From the NCBI RefSeq assembly GCF_001430825.1, contig NZ_CP010535.1:3266501-3330500 (forward strand): a DNA stretch of 64,000 nucleotides, in the 5' to 3' direction. The translations under genes were made by a program, and so were the position numbers. This stretch comes from Sediminicola sp. YIK13 (GTDB lineage: Bacteria; Bacteroidota; Bacteroidia; Flavobacteriales; Flavobacteriaceae). Positions 1 to 7,984 of this stretch are shown piece by piece. Within the stretch, counting starts at the first letter, position 1; each line of letters starts with the position of its first letter. The notes under the pieces are model-generated. The model ran no database searches. It was not told the origin of the DNA and worked only from the letters and a program-made list of their open reading frames with translations.

Positions 1-1440
1 AAAGGGGAGAACTTCATGCTCAATCTCCATGGCTTTATAGGCTATTTTGACGGTTTAAAAGAGGTTCCTTATGAGATTGCCATAAGCGCTCCATCTAATC
101 TTTCGCCAACAACTTCCTTGACCAAAAAGAGCGGAACCAATGGGGTGGACACTTTTGTAGCCGGCAGGTATTTTGAGGTAATAGACAATCCTATTATGTA
201 TGCAAAAGCCACCGCTGAATCATTTGAAATAAGTGGGATCACCGTTAACTTGGTGATTTATTCCCCTAACCAGATCTATACGGCTTCAGATCTTAAGGAA
301 AGAATGCAAACCATGATGGGGGCCCAAAAATCATTTTTGGGAGAAGTAAATAGTACCGAACAATACAATATTATTTTATACCTCTCTACACTAGGGGAGG
401 AAGATGCGTCTGGTTTTGGGGCCTTAGAGCACCATACGTCCACCGTTGTGGTATTGCCTGAGCAAATGCCCTTGGATCGTTTGGAACAGGCCATGGTTGA
501 TGTTGTTTCCCATGAATTTTTCCATATCGTTACGCCTTTGAGTGTACATTCCAGGGAAATTCAATTTTTTGATTTTAACGATCCAAAAATGTCCGAGCAT
601 TTGTGGATGTACGAGGGTACTACCGAATATTTTGCCAATTTGTTTCAAATTCAACAGGGGCTTATTGATGAGGCAGAGTTCTACAAAAGAATTATGGACA
701 AGATCAATAATGCCAAAAGGTATGATGATAACATGTCCTTTACGGAAATGAGCAAAAATATCTTAATGGCTCCGTATAAGGAGAACTATGCCAACGTATA
801 TGAAAAGGGGACCTTGATCAATATGGCTTTGGACATTACCTTACGTGATCTTAGTAAAGGTGAAAAAGGGGTCTTGTGGTTGCTAAAGGAGCTTTCCAAG
901 AAATACGGAGATCAAGTTCCTTTTGAGGACAATGAGCTCATTGGGGAAATTACCGCAATGACCTATCCGGAAGTGGGAGAATTTTTTAAAACCCATGTGA
1001 TTGGAAATACGCCCATTGATTACGCCGCCTATTTATCTAAAGTAGGTTTAACGATCACGGACGTAACCCAGGAGAGTGGTTATTTTTTGAATGGAGATAT
1101 TCCATATATAGACGTGGATGGGAACAACGACAACGCCATTTTTATTAGGGAAGGGATCACCTTGAACAGCTTTTTTATTGATTTGGGAGCCAAGGGGGGT
1201 GACGTAATTAAGCGTATAGATGGAGTGGACATTTCCTTGGAGACTATACGACCCATTATTGGGGCGAGTTTTAGTTGGTCTGCCGATAAGGAGATACAAA
1301 TGGTTGTGGCGCGTGATGGCGAGGAAATAACCTTATCCGGTAGAGTGGGCACGCCCATTGTAAAGCTGGAAACTATTGTTCCTATGGAAAACGCAACTGC
1401 AGAACAAGTGGCATTAAGGAACGTTTGGATGAAAGGCTAA
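1..1440 (+). CDS. M61 family peptidase with C-terminal PDZ domain (5' end cut by window)
   Basis: Zinc metallopeptidase of the glycyl-aminopeptidase (M61) type. The reading frame is already open at base 1, and the first Met at base 16 lies inside the conserved M61 region, so the true start is upstream and probably more than 100 residues are missing. Numbered from that Met, the zinc site is HEFFH at 166-170 with the third ligand candidate Glu200 in WMYEGTTEY; the family motif GALEHHTS lies at 135-142. The last ~110 residues (from about 345) form a PDZ-like domain with GAKGGDVIKRIDGVDI. The family is usually exported; the signal peptide is not in the window. A terminator follows at 1465-1502. 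Substrate unknown. Confidence 0.87.
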   Translation, partial: KGENFMLNLHGFIGYFDGLKEVPYEIAISAPSNLSPTTSLTKKSGTNGVDTFVAGRYFEVIDNPIMYAKATAESFEISGITVNLVIYSPNQIYTASDLKERMQTMMGAQKSFLGEVNSTEQYNIILYLSTLGEEDASGFGALEHHTSTVVVLPEQMPLDRLEQAMVDVVSHEFFHIVTPLSVHSREIQFFDFNDPKMSEHLWMYEGTTEYFANLFQIQQGLIDEAEFYKRIMDKINNAKRYDDNMSFTEMSKNILMAPYKENYANVYEKGTLINMALDITLRDLSKGEKGVLWLLKELSKKYGDQVPFEDNELIGEITAMTYPEVGEFFKTHVIGNTPIDYAAYLSKVGLTITDVTQESGYFLNGDIPYIDVDGNNDNAIFIREGITLNSFFIDLGAKGGDVIKRIDGVDISLETIRPIIGASFSWSADKEIQMVVARDGEEITLSGRVGTPIVKLETIVPMENATAEQVALRNVWMKG

Positions 1441-1464
1441 GAGTGATTTGTAAAACTATAATAG

Positions 1465-1502
1465 AGGGGTGCTGTTCGTAAGAATGGCACCCCTTTATTT
1501 TT
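1465..1502 (+). terminator. Rho-independent terminator after the M61 peptidase
   Basis: AGGGGTGC (1465-1472) pairs with GCACCCCT (1487-1494), with an inner TTC/GAA pairing, followed by TTATTTTTG. It separates the peptidase from the membrane protein/HTH pair. Confidence 0.8.
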
Positions 1503-1542
1503 GATTATATGTATGACATATAATACTAAAAGTAAAATATAC

Positions 1543-1573
1543 TTGACATATAGTAATATATATATTACTTTTA
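1543..1573 (+). promoter_or_regulatory. Promoter with palindromic operator for the membrane protein/HTH pair
   Basis: TTGACA at 1543-1548 and TACTTTTA at 1566-1573 (7 of 8 to the flavobacterial TAnnTTTG element) are 17 bases apart. Between them, and overlapping the -7 element, is a perfect 18-base palindrome AGTAATATATATATTACT (1552-1569). TGACATATA occurs at 1514-1522 and again at 1544-1552, 30 bases apart, close to three helical turns. This is the expected position for autorepression by the HTH protein encoded 490 bases downstream; that link is inferred. Confidence 0.6.
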
Positions 1574-1589
1574 TAAAAAATCAAACATT

Positions 1590-2066
1590 ATGGAGACAAA
1601 GTATTTATTATCCAATAGGTTTAAGAGAATTGGTTGGTTATTTTTTGTTCCTGCCATTTTAATTGGAATGCCTACAGTGATCTATGAATGGGAGCCAGAA
1701 TTATTTAACGTTAGTGTGGTTGCTATTTTCGTCGAGGGAATAGGAGAGGCGTTTAAAATCATCGGCATTCAGACAAATAATATTTTTAATGAGATCGTGG
1801 GGGTTGTTTTGATTGTGAGTGGGCTGCTGGTGGCATTTTCAAAGGAAAAGGATGAGGATGAATTTATAAGCAGCATAAGGTTATCCTCATTGGTTTGGGC
1901 AACGTATTGGAATTATGGCATCTTGCTATTGGCACTTATACTAGTTTACGACATTACTTTTTATTGGGTAATGCTTTTTAATATGTTTACCGTATTGATA
2001 CTTTTTATTGCAAAGTTTAATTGGTCTGTATGGAGATCCAGAAAAATGGTTGGAAATGAGGAATAG
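1590..2066 (+). CDS. Small integral membrane protein paired with HTH regulator
   Basis: 158-residue protein with about four hydrophobic segments (roughly 14-32, 66-83, 103-121 and 123-144) and a charged loop KEKDEDEF between the second and third. I do not recognise a named family with certainty; it resembles the short multi-pass proteins that often sit next to YozG-type HTH genes. The stop overlaps the start of the HTH gene by 11 bases, so the two are translationally coupled. A plausible but unproven role is sensing or modulating the state of the regulator at the membrane. Confidence 0.72.
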   Translation: METKYLLSNRFKRIGWLFFVPAILIGMPTVIYEWEPELFNVSVVAIFVEGIGEAFKIIGIQTNNIFNEIVGVVLIVSGLLVAFSKEKDEDEFISSIRLSSLVWATYWNYGILLLALILVYDITFYWVMLFNMFTVLILFIAKFNWSVWRSRKMVGNEE

Positions 2067-2262
2067 TATTAAGGTAGAGAGGGCCAAGAAGAATATCACC
2101 CAGGCACAGTTGGCGGATATGGCCAAGGTGAGCCGGCAGACGATAAACACGATGGAATTGGGAAAGTATGTTCCCTCAACAACCCTTGCTTTACGTTTAT
2201 CAAAGATTTTTGAAGTTTCGGTAAATGATTTGTTTCAACTCGACGAAGGGGATTGGGAGTAA
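2056..2262 (+). CDS. HTH XRE-family transcriptional regulator (YozG-like)
   Basis: 68-residue Cro/CI-type helix-turn-helix protein. The start chosen is ATG at 2056, giving MRNSIKVERAKKNITQAQLA; the frame is open further upstream, but that part lies inside the membrane-protein gene and lacks family similarity. The recognition helix region is VSRQTINTMELGKYVPS (25-41), and the tail FEVSVNDLFQLDE is typical of the short YozG-like group. It overlaps the upstream gene by 11 bases. The likely operator is the palindrome at 1552-1569. A terminator follows at 2281-2313. Confidence 0.88.
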   Translation: MRNSIKVERAKKNITQAQLADMAKVSRQTINTMELGKYVPSTTLALRLSKIFEVSVNDLFQLDEGDWE

Positions 2263-2280
2263 TGTAAAAAAGTGAGGCAT

Positions 2281-2313
2281 AAAAAAACCGCTTCTTATGG
2301 AAGCGGTTTTTTA
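2281..2313. terminator. Bidirectional terminator between HTH gene and tsf
   Basis: A run of A, then ACCGCTTC (2287-2294), a 5-base loop, GAAGCGGT (2300-2307), then a run of T. It works in both directions between the convergent HTH (+) and tsf (-) genes. Confidence 0.85.
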
Positions 2314-2331
2314 ATTTATATAAGGAAGAGC

Positions 2332-3156
2332 TTACCCTAGGGCAACTCTTTTAAATCCTGTAATTTCAAGGTTTGAATCTACAGATTTTACATATTGTGC
2401 AACACTTTGTTTGCTGTCTTTAATGAAATCTTGGTTTACCAAGGTGTTATCTTTAAAGAAACGGTTCAATTTACCTTTAGCGATATTGTCCAACATAGCT
2501 TCTGGCTTGCCTTCTTGACGCAATTGGTCTTTGGCTATCTCTATTTCTTTGTCGATGATAGATTGGTCTACACCAGCTTCGTTCAAAGCAACCGGGTTCA
2601 TTGCAGCAGCTTGCATAGCAACATCTTTAGCTGCAACATCTGCACCATCAACAGAAGCAGAAAGTCCAACCAATGTGGCTATTTTGTTTCCTGCGTGGAT
2701 GTATGATCCTACAAAAGGAGCACTCAATCTCTCGAAACCACCTATTTCAAGTTTTTCTCCGATAACGCCAGTTTGCTCAATAAGTTTCTCCTGTACTGTG
2801 ATGCCTTTGAAGTCTGCAGCAAGAAAATCTTCTTTTTTGTCAAAATTCAAAGCAAGATCAGCAAGTTCGTTGGCCAAAGTCACGAAAGATTCGTTTTTAG
2901 CTACGAAGTCGGTCTCACAGTTCAAAGAGATAACAACACCAGAGGTATTGTCAGTACTAACCTTTGCAATAGCTGCTCCTTCTGAAGATTCTCTGTCAGC
3001 TCTATTGGCAGCTACTTTTTGACCTTTTTTACGTAGAATCTCAATTGCAGTTTCGAAATTACCTTCAGCTTCCACTAAGGCTTTTTTACAATCCATCATT
3101 CCAGCACCTGTGGTCTGTCTTAATTTATTTACTTCTGCAGCGGTAATCTTTACCAT
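2332..3156 (-). CDS. tsf: Elongation factor Ts
   Basis: 274-residue guanine-nucleotide exchange factor for EF-Tu. The N-terminal UBA-like part reads TAAEVNKLRQTTGAGMMDCK, followed by RKKGQKVAANRADRESSEG and the EF-Tu contact core SLNCETDFVAKNESF (about 77-91). The C-terminus FKDNTLVNQDFIKDSKQSV is typical. It is last in the rplM-rpsI-rpsB-tsf set, 102 bases after rpsB, with a large hairpin between the two genes (3174-3219). Confidence 0.97.
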   Translation of the reverse strand: MVKITAAEVNKLRQTTGAGMMDCKKALVEAEGNFETAIEILRKKGQKVAANRADRESSEGAAIAKVSTDNTSGVVISLNCETDFVAKNESFVTLANELADLALNFDKKEDFLAADFKGITVQEKLIEQTGVIGEKLEIGGFERLSAPFVGSYIHAGNKIATLVGLSASVDGADVAAKDVAMQAAAMNPVALNEAGVDQSIIDKEIEIAKDQLRQEGKPEAMLDNIAKGKLNRFFKDNTLVNQDFIKDSKQSVAQYVKSVDSNLEITGFKRVALG

Positions 3157-3173
3157 TTTGTGTATGTTTTAAT

Positions 3174-3219
3174 ATTGCCCTAAAAGAATTACGTGGTACG
3201 CAATTTGGTTTAGGGCAAT
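3174..3219 (-). promoter_or_regulatory. Long hairpin in the rpsB-tsf spacer
   Basis: ATTGCCCTAAA (3174-3184) and TTTAGGGCAAT (3209-3219) form a perfect 11-base-pair stem, with a second inner pairing (ATT-CGT against ACG-AAT) in the loop. No T tract follows on the minus strand, so it does not look like a simple terminator. It may set the rpsB:tsf ratio or act as a processing site. Confidence 0.5.
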
Positions 3220-3258
3220 GTTAAATTAATATTTAGTTTATAGTATGGAAAAAGGGGA

Positions 3259-4257
3259 TTATTCTACACCACCTTTTACAGTTTCTTGCCATTCTTTAAG
3301 CTCTGCCCATTTACCTTCAGCAGCCATTTTTGCTTGCTTGGCCCATGAAGCTGGGTTATTGGAAGCAAAAGTAGAACCAGCTTCAACCAAGATTTCTTTT
3401 AAGTCATCTTCAGTTTTGGAAGCAAGATCAGCAAAAGTCATAATGCCTTGCTCATTGAAAACTTCGGCAATTTTTGGACCGATACCTTCAATTTTAGTCA
3501 AGTCATCCGGTTTTGCAGCTTTTTTAGGAGCAGCAGCCTTAGGCTCTTCTTTCTCTGTTTTCTCCGACTTACGTTCTGCCAATCCTTCGATAATAGCATT
3601 TGAAACGTGTGACAAGATAGCATCGATAGATTTAGAAGCATCATCATTGGATGGGATCAAATAATCGATAGGTCTTGGATCGGAATTGGTATCTACCATA
3701 GCAAAAATTGGAATGTTCAATTTTAATGCTTCTTTAACGGCGATGTGCTCGCGCATGGTATCTACGATGAACAAAGCAGCAGGTAGACGTGTCATTTCAG
3801 AAATGGAACCTAAGTTCTTCTCCAATTTTGCACGTAAACGCTCAACTTGCAAACGCTCTTTCTTAGAAAGGGTGTTGAAAGTACCATCTTTCTTCATTCT
3901 ATCGATAGAGGCCATTTTTTTAACGGCTTTACGGATAGTTACAAAGTTGGTCAACATTCCACCAGGCCATCTTTCAGTGATGTAAGGCATGTTTGCGTTT
4001 CCAGCTTTTTCAGCTACGATGTCTTTTGCTTGTTTCTTGGTAGCAACGAAAAGAATTTTTCTACCAGATGCTGCAATTTTTTTAAGGGCTTCATTGGCCT
4101 CTTCTAATTTTGCAACAGTTTTGTATAAGTTGATAACGTGAATCCCGTTACGCTCCATATAGATATAAGGAGCCATGTTTGGATTCCATTTTCTTGTAAG
4201 GTGACCAAAATGTACACCTGCCTCTAGAAGGTCTTTTACTTCAATATTGTTTGCCAT
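3259..4257 (-). CDS. rpsB: 30S ribosomal protein S2 with C-terminal helix-hairpin-helix extension
   Basis: Residues 1 to about 228 are ordinary S2: LLEAGVHFGHLTRKWNPNM, ITERWPGGMLTNF, FIVDTMREHIAVKEA and MVDTNSDPRPIDYLIPSNDD are all present. After a Lys/Glu/Ala linker (229-249), residues 251-332 form an added domain beginning DDLTKIEGIGPKIAEVF, a helix-hairpin-helix type motif, ending with SWAKQAKMAAEGKW. The total of 332 residues compares with about 230-260 in most bacteria. A related domain ends ActC in this window. The gene is in the ribosomal operon, 268 bases after rpsI. The function of the tail is unknown. Confidence 0.97.
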   Translation of the reverse strand: MANNIEVKDLLEAGVHFGHLTRKWNPNMAPYIYMERNGIHVINLYKTVAKLEEANEALKKIAASGRKILFVATKKQAKDIVAEKAGNANMPYITERWPGGMLTNFVTIRKAVKKMASIDRMKKDGTFNTLSKKERLQVERLRAKLEKNLGSISEMTRLPAALFIVDTMREHIAVKEALKLNIPIFAMVDTNSDPRPIDYLIPSNDDASKSIDAILSHVSNAIIEGLAERKSEKTEKEEPKAAAPKKAAKPDDLTKIEGIGPKIAEVFNEQGIMTFADLASKTEDDLKEILVEAGSTFASNNPASWAKQAKMAAEGKWAELKEWQETVKGGVE

Positions 4258-4525
4258 TTTTTTGTACTAGTTTACGTTCTGTTGAATTAGCAATACTAAA
4301 GTGGTACATCATTATAATGTAGCCTTCAGCATTTAGATGCTAAACTATGCTCCAAAGTGTCTTACGTGCTCCTTTGGGACAACGACAACATGGTTTAAAT
4401 TTATCCTAAACTGGTTAGGATATATCAATGAACTTTAATGAATTGCTAAGGTTGCCCTAAGCTTTTTTTGGATCAATATGTAGGGGATTGATCCCACCCA
4501 CCGCAATACTTTAAACAATAAAGTA
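4258..4525 (-). other. Structured spacer upstream of rpsB (candidate leader)
   Basis: 268 bases without a gene between rpsI and rpsB. Candidate stems: AGCAT/ATGCT (4328-4332 with 4337-4341), CCAAAG/CTTTGG (4352-4357 with 4372-4377), GGATCAA/TTGATCC (4470-4476 with 4488-4494), and AATACTTTA/TAAAGTATT (4505-4513 with 4519-4527), which overlaps the rpsI stop codon. TTGCCCTAA at 4452-4460 repeats a half of the rpsB-tsf hairpin. No TAnnTTTG element was found. Ribosomal-protein leaders that bind their own product are known for S2 in other bacteria; this one is inferred. Confidence 0.35.
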
Positions 4526-4912
4526 TTAACGTTTCGAGAACTGGAATTTCTTACGAGCTTTCTTCTGACCGAATTTCTTACGTTCAACCATTCTTGGATC
4601 TCTAGTAAGAAGGCCTTCTGGCTTCAAAACAAGTCTGTGTTCAGCATCCATTTCACATAGAGCTCTAGATAAAGCTAAGCGGATCGCTTCTGCTTGTCCA
4701 GTGATACCACCACCATAAACATTGACTTTTACGTCAAAATTATCGTCGTTGCTTGTCAATGCGAAAGGCTGTTTTACTTTGTACTGCAATGTAGCAGTAG
4801 GAAAGTATACATTCAAGTCTTTTTTGTTGATTGTGATGTTTCCTTTACCTTCTGAAACATAAACACGAGCAACAGCGGTTTTCCTTCTACCGATTTTGTG
4901 AATTACTTCCAT
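4526..4912 (-). CDS. rpsI: 30S ribosomal protein S9
   Basis: 128 residues, normal length. It opens [19 protein letters not shown], carries NVYGGGITGQAEAIRLALSRAL in the middle and ends with the basic tail GQKKARKKFQFSKR that reaches the P-site tRNA. The start overlaps the rplM stop by one base (TAATG), as usual for this pair. Confidence 0.97.
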   Translation of the reverse strand: MEVIHKIGRRKTAVARVYVSEGKGNITINKKDLNVYFPTATLQYKVKQPFALTSNDDNFDVKVNVYGGGITGQAEAIRLALSRALCEMDAEHRLVLKPEGLLTRDPRMVERKKFGQKKARKKFQFSKR

Positions 4913-5367
4913 TACTTAAATTCGTTTAAGTTAATTGCTGTTGGTTTTTGCGCTTCTTGGTTGTGCTCAGATCCTACATACACTTTTAGATTTCTGAAAA
5001 GTTCAGCACCTAATTTGTTCTTAGGCAACATCCCTTTTACAGCTTTCTCAATAACTTGCGCAGGATTTTTTTCCATCAACTCACTAGCAGTCTGTGACCT
5101 TTGTCCTCCAGGATACCCTGTGTGGCGTATGTAGGTCTTTGACTCTAATTTGTTTCCAGAAAGTTTGATTTTTTCTGAATTGATAACGATTACGTTATCT
5201 CCACAATCAACGTGCGGTGTAAAATTAGGCTTGTACTTTCCTCGTAGCATTTTAGCCACTTTGGAAGCCAATCTTCCTAATGTTTCCCCTTCAGCATCAA
5301 CCAATAACCATTCCTTCTGAACGGTAGCTTTATTGGCCGAAATTGTCTTATAGCTTAATGTGTCCAC
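4912..5367 (-). CDS. rplM: 50S ribosomal protein L13
   Basis: 151 residues. Typical segments are [50 protein letters not shown] and [16 protein letters not shown]. It is first in the ribosomal operon and is preceded by a strong promoter (5415-5444). CCCGTTAAACGGG at 5399-5411 lies at the expected beginning of the transcript and could form a small hairpin in the leader. Confidence 0.97.
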   Translation of the reverse strand: MDTLSYKTISANKATVQKEWLLVDAEGETLGRLASKVAKMLRGKYKPNFTPHVDCGDNVIVINSEKIKLSGNKLESKTYIRHTGYPGGQRSQTASELMEKNPAQVIEKAVKGMLPKNKLGAELFRNLKVYVGSEHNQEAQKPTAINLNEFK

Positions 5368-5414
5368 ACTAATTTATTTATTTATTAAACACTTCAATCC
5401 CGTTAAACGGGCTG

Positions 5415-5444
5415 CAAATGTACAACTATTAACTTGAAATACAA
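5415..5444 (-). promoter_or_regulatory. Promoter of the rplM-rpsI-rpsB-tsf operon
   Basis: On the minus strand, TTG (5444-5442) lies 19 bases upstream of a perfect TACATTTG (5422-5415), matching the flavobacterial -33/-7 consensus. The element is about 48 bases from the rplM start. Confidence 0.8.
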
Positions 5445-5680
5445 ATGGTTGTTTGGTATTATTTTTAAAGAAAATATAGGGGTTAAAGATCGGAAATTAA
5501 TTTGATGTAAGTTACACCTTTAGAACTTCTTATTTTTCTGCTATAAACAAGATCCCCATAATAGGGTGTCACTTGGACTAATAGCGCACGATGTTTTTAC
5601 AGTGAAGACCTTGTTGGGTGGTTCAAAATTGAAATAAATGTCCGTTTTATGCGTTAGATCATAGAATTAATACATAAAAT
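5445..5680. other. Intergenic region between divergent rplM and lipoprotein gene
   Basis: About 235 bases without a gene. The only structure seen is a short palindrome TGTAAGTTACA (5506-5516), a possible protein-binding site. No TAnnTTTG element was found in front of the lipoprotein gene. Confidence 0.3.
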
Positions 5681-6163
5681 ATGATCAAACGTACTATGTT
5701 AAGTCTTGTATTTGTGGCCCTCCTTGGTCTTTCTTGTTCATCGGATAAAGATAACGCTATGGGAGCTACTTCCATTGAGGGTACTTGGGATGTGGCAGAA
5801 TTAAAGGTCAATGATTTAAACAATCAGGATCTTTTATTTGCAAAGGGAATTTTTGATGTCTTGATCGCACAGGATTGTGAGTTATTGGCACTAACCTTTA
5901 GGGCCGATGGTACGTTGATCACCAGAAGTGGTGTAAGCGATATTGAGATCGATTTCAATGCAACATCCATCCCTTGTCCTACAAGTTTTGAGGAAGAAGA
6001 TGCAACATGGAGCTTGGAAGGTGACCAGCTGACCATTACCGATGCTACTGGTATGGCGGAGACGGCTACCATACAGCTTACTAGTAGCAGCCTGATTGTT
6101 GCTGGGGAGGATATCGAAGCAGAAAGCCTAACGGGAACAGAGATCGTCTTCAAGAAAAGATAG
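5681..6163 (+). CDS. Lipocalin-like lipoprotein, function unknown
   Basis: 160 residues with a lipoprotein signal (MIKRTMLSLVFVALLGLSC, Cys19). The mature part opens SIEGTWDVAELKVN and shows alternating strands typical of the lipocalin-like proteins common in Bacteroidota: LTFRADGTLITRSG, ATWSLEGDQLTITD, and a final GTEIVFKKR. It is expected at the inner face of the outer membrane or in the periplasm. It is transcribed alone, towards the susCD pair, and terminators follow. Ligand unknown. Confidence 0.78.
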   Translation: MIKRTMLSLVFVALLGLSCSSDKDNAMGATSIEGTWDVAELKVNDLNNQDLLFAKGIFDVLIAQDCELLALTFRADGTLITRSGVSDIEIDFNATSIPCPTSFEEEDATWSLEGDQLTITDATGMAETATIQLTSSSLIVAGEDIEAESLTGTEIVFKKR

Positions 6164-6185
6164 AATAAAAATTATAACATAATAC

Positions 6186-6218
6186 AAAAGCCCTTTTGGA
6201 AATCCAAAAGGGCTTTTT
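6186..6218. terminator. Terminator after lipocalin-like gene
   Basis: AAAAGCCCTTTTGGA (6186-6200) pairs with TCCAAAAGGGCTTTT (6203-6217), followed by more T on the plus strand. Confidence 0.88.
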
Positions 6219-6234
6219 GTTTTTGTAAGTAATC

Positions 6235-6265
6235 AAAAAAGCACCCCGCAAGGAGGTGCTTTTTT
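6235..6265. terminator. Terminator downstream of susD
   Basis: AAAAAAGCACC (6235-6245) pairs with GGTGCTTTTTT (6255-6265). It is near-symmetric and lies 40 bases beyond the susD stop, so it probably serves the minus-strand susCD transcript. Confidence 0.8.
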
Positions 6266-6305
6266 ACTAACTCAAATAATAATTAAAGGGGATTTTTAAA
6301 TGTAA

Positions 6306-7958
6306 TTAATTCTGATCACCAGGACCTATATTAGGGTTTGCATCAATTTCTGCCTGTGGAATCTTGAAGATCCAATTGTTATTCACAGAAGGTCTTTCTT
6401 GTTGGAAACCGTCTTGATAAAGAACCTGTGAAGCTCCAGAACCACCATTGGCAGCATGATCTATACCTTCATCCCAACGTATTTTGTCTGTGTATAAAAA
6501 ACCTTCTCCCCATAATTCTACACCACGTTGAAACTTAATGTGATCCATTAATGCATCTTGTGTAGTATAAATAGTAGGGTCATAGGCGCTATCTCGTGCT
6601 TCTCCCAATGGTCTTAGGGCAGCTTGCGCAGCAGCAATATTATTCAACATGGTTTCTGCTTCTGCTTCTATCAAATACATTTCAGAAGAACGCATGTAAA
6701 TGATGTCATCCGGATCGATTGTTCCAGGATTCTTTTGTAACATTTTAACATGCATGTATGGGTGTTCGTTATGGGCAGATGTCCAGCCATATAAATCTCT
6801 GTAAAATACTTCTGCCGCATTAAATTCTTCTTCAGTAGTATATAATGGGTTGGTGTTATTGGCCCATCCACCTTCTCCGTTGGCTGCTGATGTATTCGTA
6901 TTTGGTGCATCTATTAAAAACACATCTTTTCTGTAATCGGTATCAGGAATTGCATCAACCAATCTTTTATCAGCAATTTTAGGATTGTTTCTATTTTGAC
7001 TTCCGTTAAAGGTATTACACATTAGGTAGAAGTACGAACGGAAGAATGTTGTTTCCGTGTCAATAACGTTGCTACCCCAGATCACCTCTGGTAATAGGGT
7101 GGTGTTAAACCCAGATTTCCAATCGGTTTCATCCATTAAAGGATAATTTGCACGGGCTATTTTTGCAGCATCGGCAGCAGTGCGCCAGTCGCCACTATTT
7201 AAGGCGATACGTGCTTTAAGTCCGTAAGCAACATCAATATTCAATTGAGATTTGCCAGCTGCAGATCCGGTTGGTCTTGAAGTGGCTTCTTCAAAATAGG
7301 AAATTGCGGTATCAATATCCAATCTCATTTGGTCATAGATCTCTTGAACAGTTGATCTTGGTGCGCTTGTGTATGGGGCTTCGGATGCAAATAACAATGG
7401 CACTCCAGGATCTGTGGAAGGGCTTCCTATTAGATAGCCTTTCGCATAGTGTTGAACCAATGAAAGATAAGCGTAAGCTCTGTAGGTGTAAGCTTGGCCT
7501 ATAATTTCTTTTAGCCTCGCGTCCTCCGGAATAGAACCGTCTGTTGCCTTGTTTATAATAGCATTTGAACTTGCGATAATATTATAACGATGATACCATA
7601 AGATTTCATTCGTTAATGAGGTTTGATCTGTGTGATCTAGCCATTGTGCTGTTGTTCTCCAGCCCAAATTATTTGCATTTGCGGAATGAATTATACCACC
7701 TCCTAAAGCATCGCCCATGGGTACCCAAAAGTGTTCCCCAGCCCGAGCGGTATTACCTCCAGGGAGGATTGTTTGTGATTGGGAGTACAATCCACGGTGC
7801 AACCCATTAAGAATAAGCGCCATGTTTTCTGCAGTAGCCAAAGCATCAGCAGAAGATATAGCATCCGTTGGTTTTGTTTCGAGAAAATCATCGTCACACG
7901 ACGTTACTGTAATAGCTGCTATTACTAGTAACATATATTTTATATTTCTTAACATCAT
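6306..7958 (-). CDS. SusD/RagB family nutrient-binding lipoprotein
   Basis: 550 residues. The lipoprotein signal ends VIAAITVTSC and is followed by acidic DDD, the surface-export type of signal in Bacteroidota. The mature start FLETKPTDAISSADAL, the TPR-like helices (QAYTYRAYAYLSLVQHYA, YGLKARIALNSGDWRTAADAA) and the C-terminal ERGVELWGEGFLYTDKIRW-like segment are family hallmarks. It forms the lid of the SusC channel encoded 26 bases upstream. No glycosidase, peptidase, sulfatase or regulator lies alongside, so the substrate cannot be inferred. Confidence 0.95.
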   Translation of the reverse strand: MMLRNIKYMLLVIAAITVTSCDDDFLETKPTDAISSADALATAENMALILNGLHRGLYSQSQTILPGGNTARAGEHFWVPMGDALGGGIIHSANANNLGWRTTAQWLDHTDQTSLTNEILWYHRYNIIASSNAIINKATDGSIPEDARLKEIIGQAYTYRAYAYLSLVQHYAKGYLIGSPSTDPGVPLLFASEAPYTSAPRSTVQEIYDQMRLDIDTAISYFEEATSRPTGSAAGKSQLNIDVAYGLKARIALNSGDWRTAADAAKIARANYPLMDETDWKSGFNTTLLPEVIWGSNVIDTETTFFRSYFYLMCNTFNGSQNRNNPKIADKRLVDAIPDTDYRKDVFLIDAPNTNTSAANGEGGWANNTNPLYTTEEEFNAAEVFYRDLYGWTSAHNEHPYMHVKMLQKNPGTIDPDDIIYMRSSEMYLIEAEAETMLNNIAAAQAALRPLGEARDSAYDPTIYTTQDALMDHIKFQRGVELWGEGFLYTDKIRWDEGIDHAANGGSGASQVLYQDGFQQERPSVNNNWIFKIPQAEIDANPNIGPGDQN

Positions 7959-7984
7959 TATTAAGTTTTTTTGTTATTGATTTA

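Noticed and set aside
2008-2055. Upstream extension of the HTH protein to 84 residues
   Set aside because: The extra 16 residues come from the out-of-frame end of the membrane-protein gene and do not match the family.
4470-4494. GGATCAA/TTGATCC stem next to a T tract as a terminator
   Set aside because: On the transcribed minus strand the adjacent tract is A, so it cannot end the ribosomal transcript; kept only as part of the leader description.
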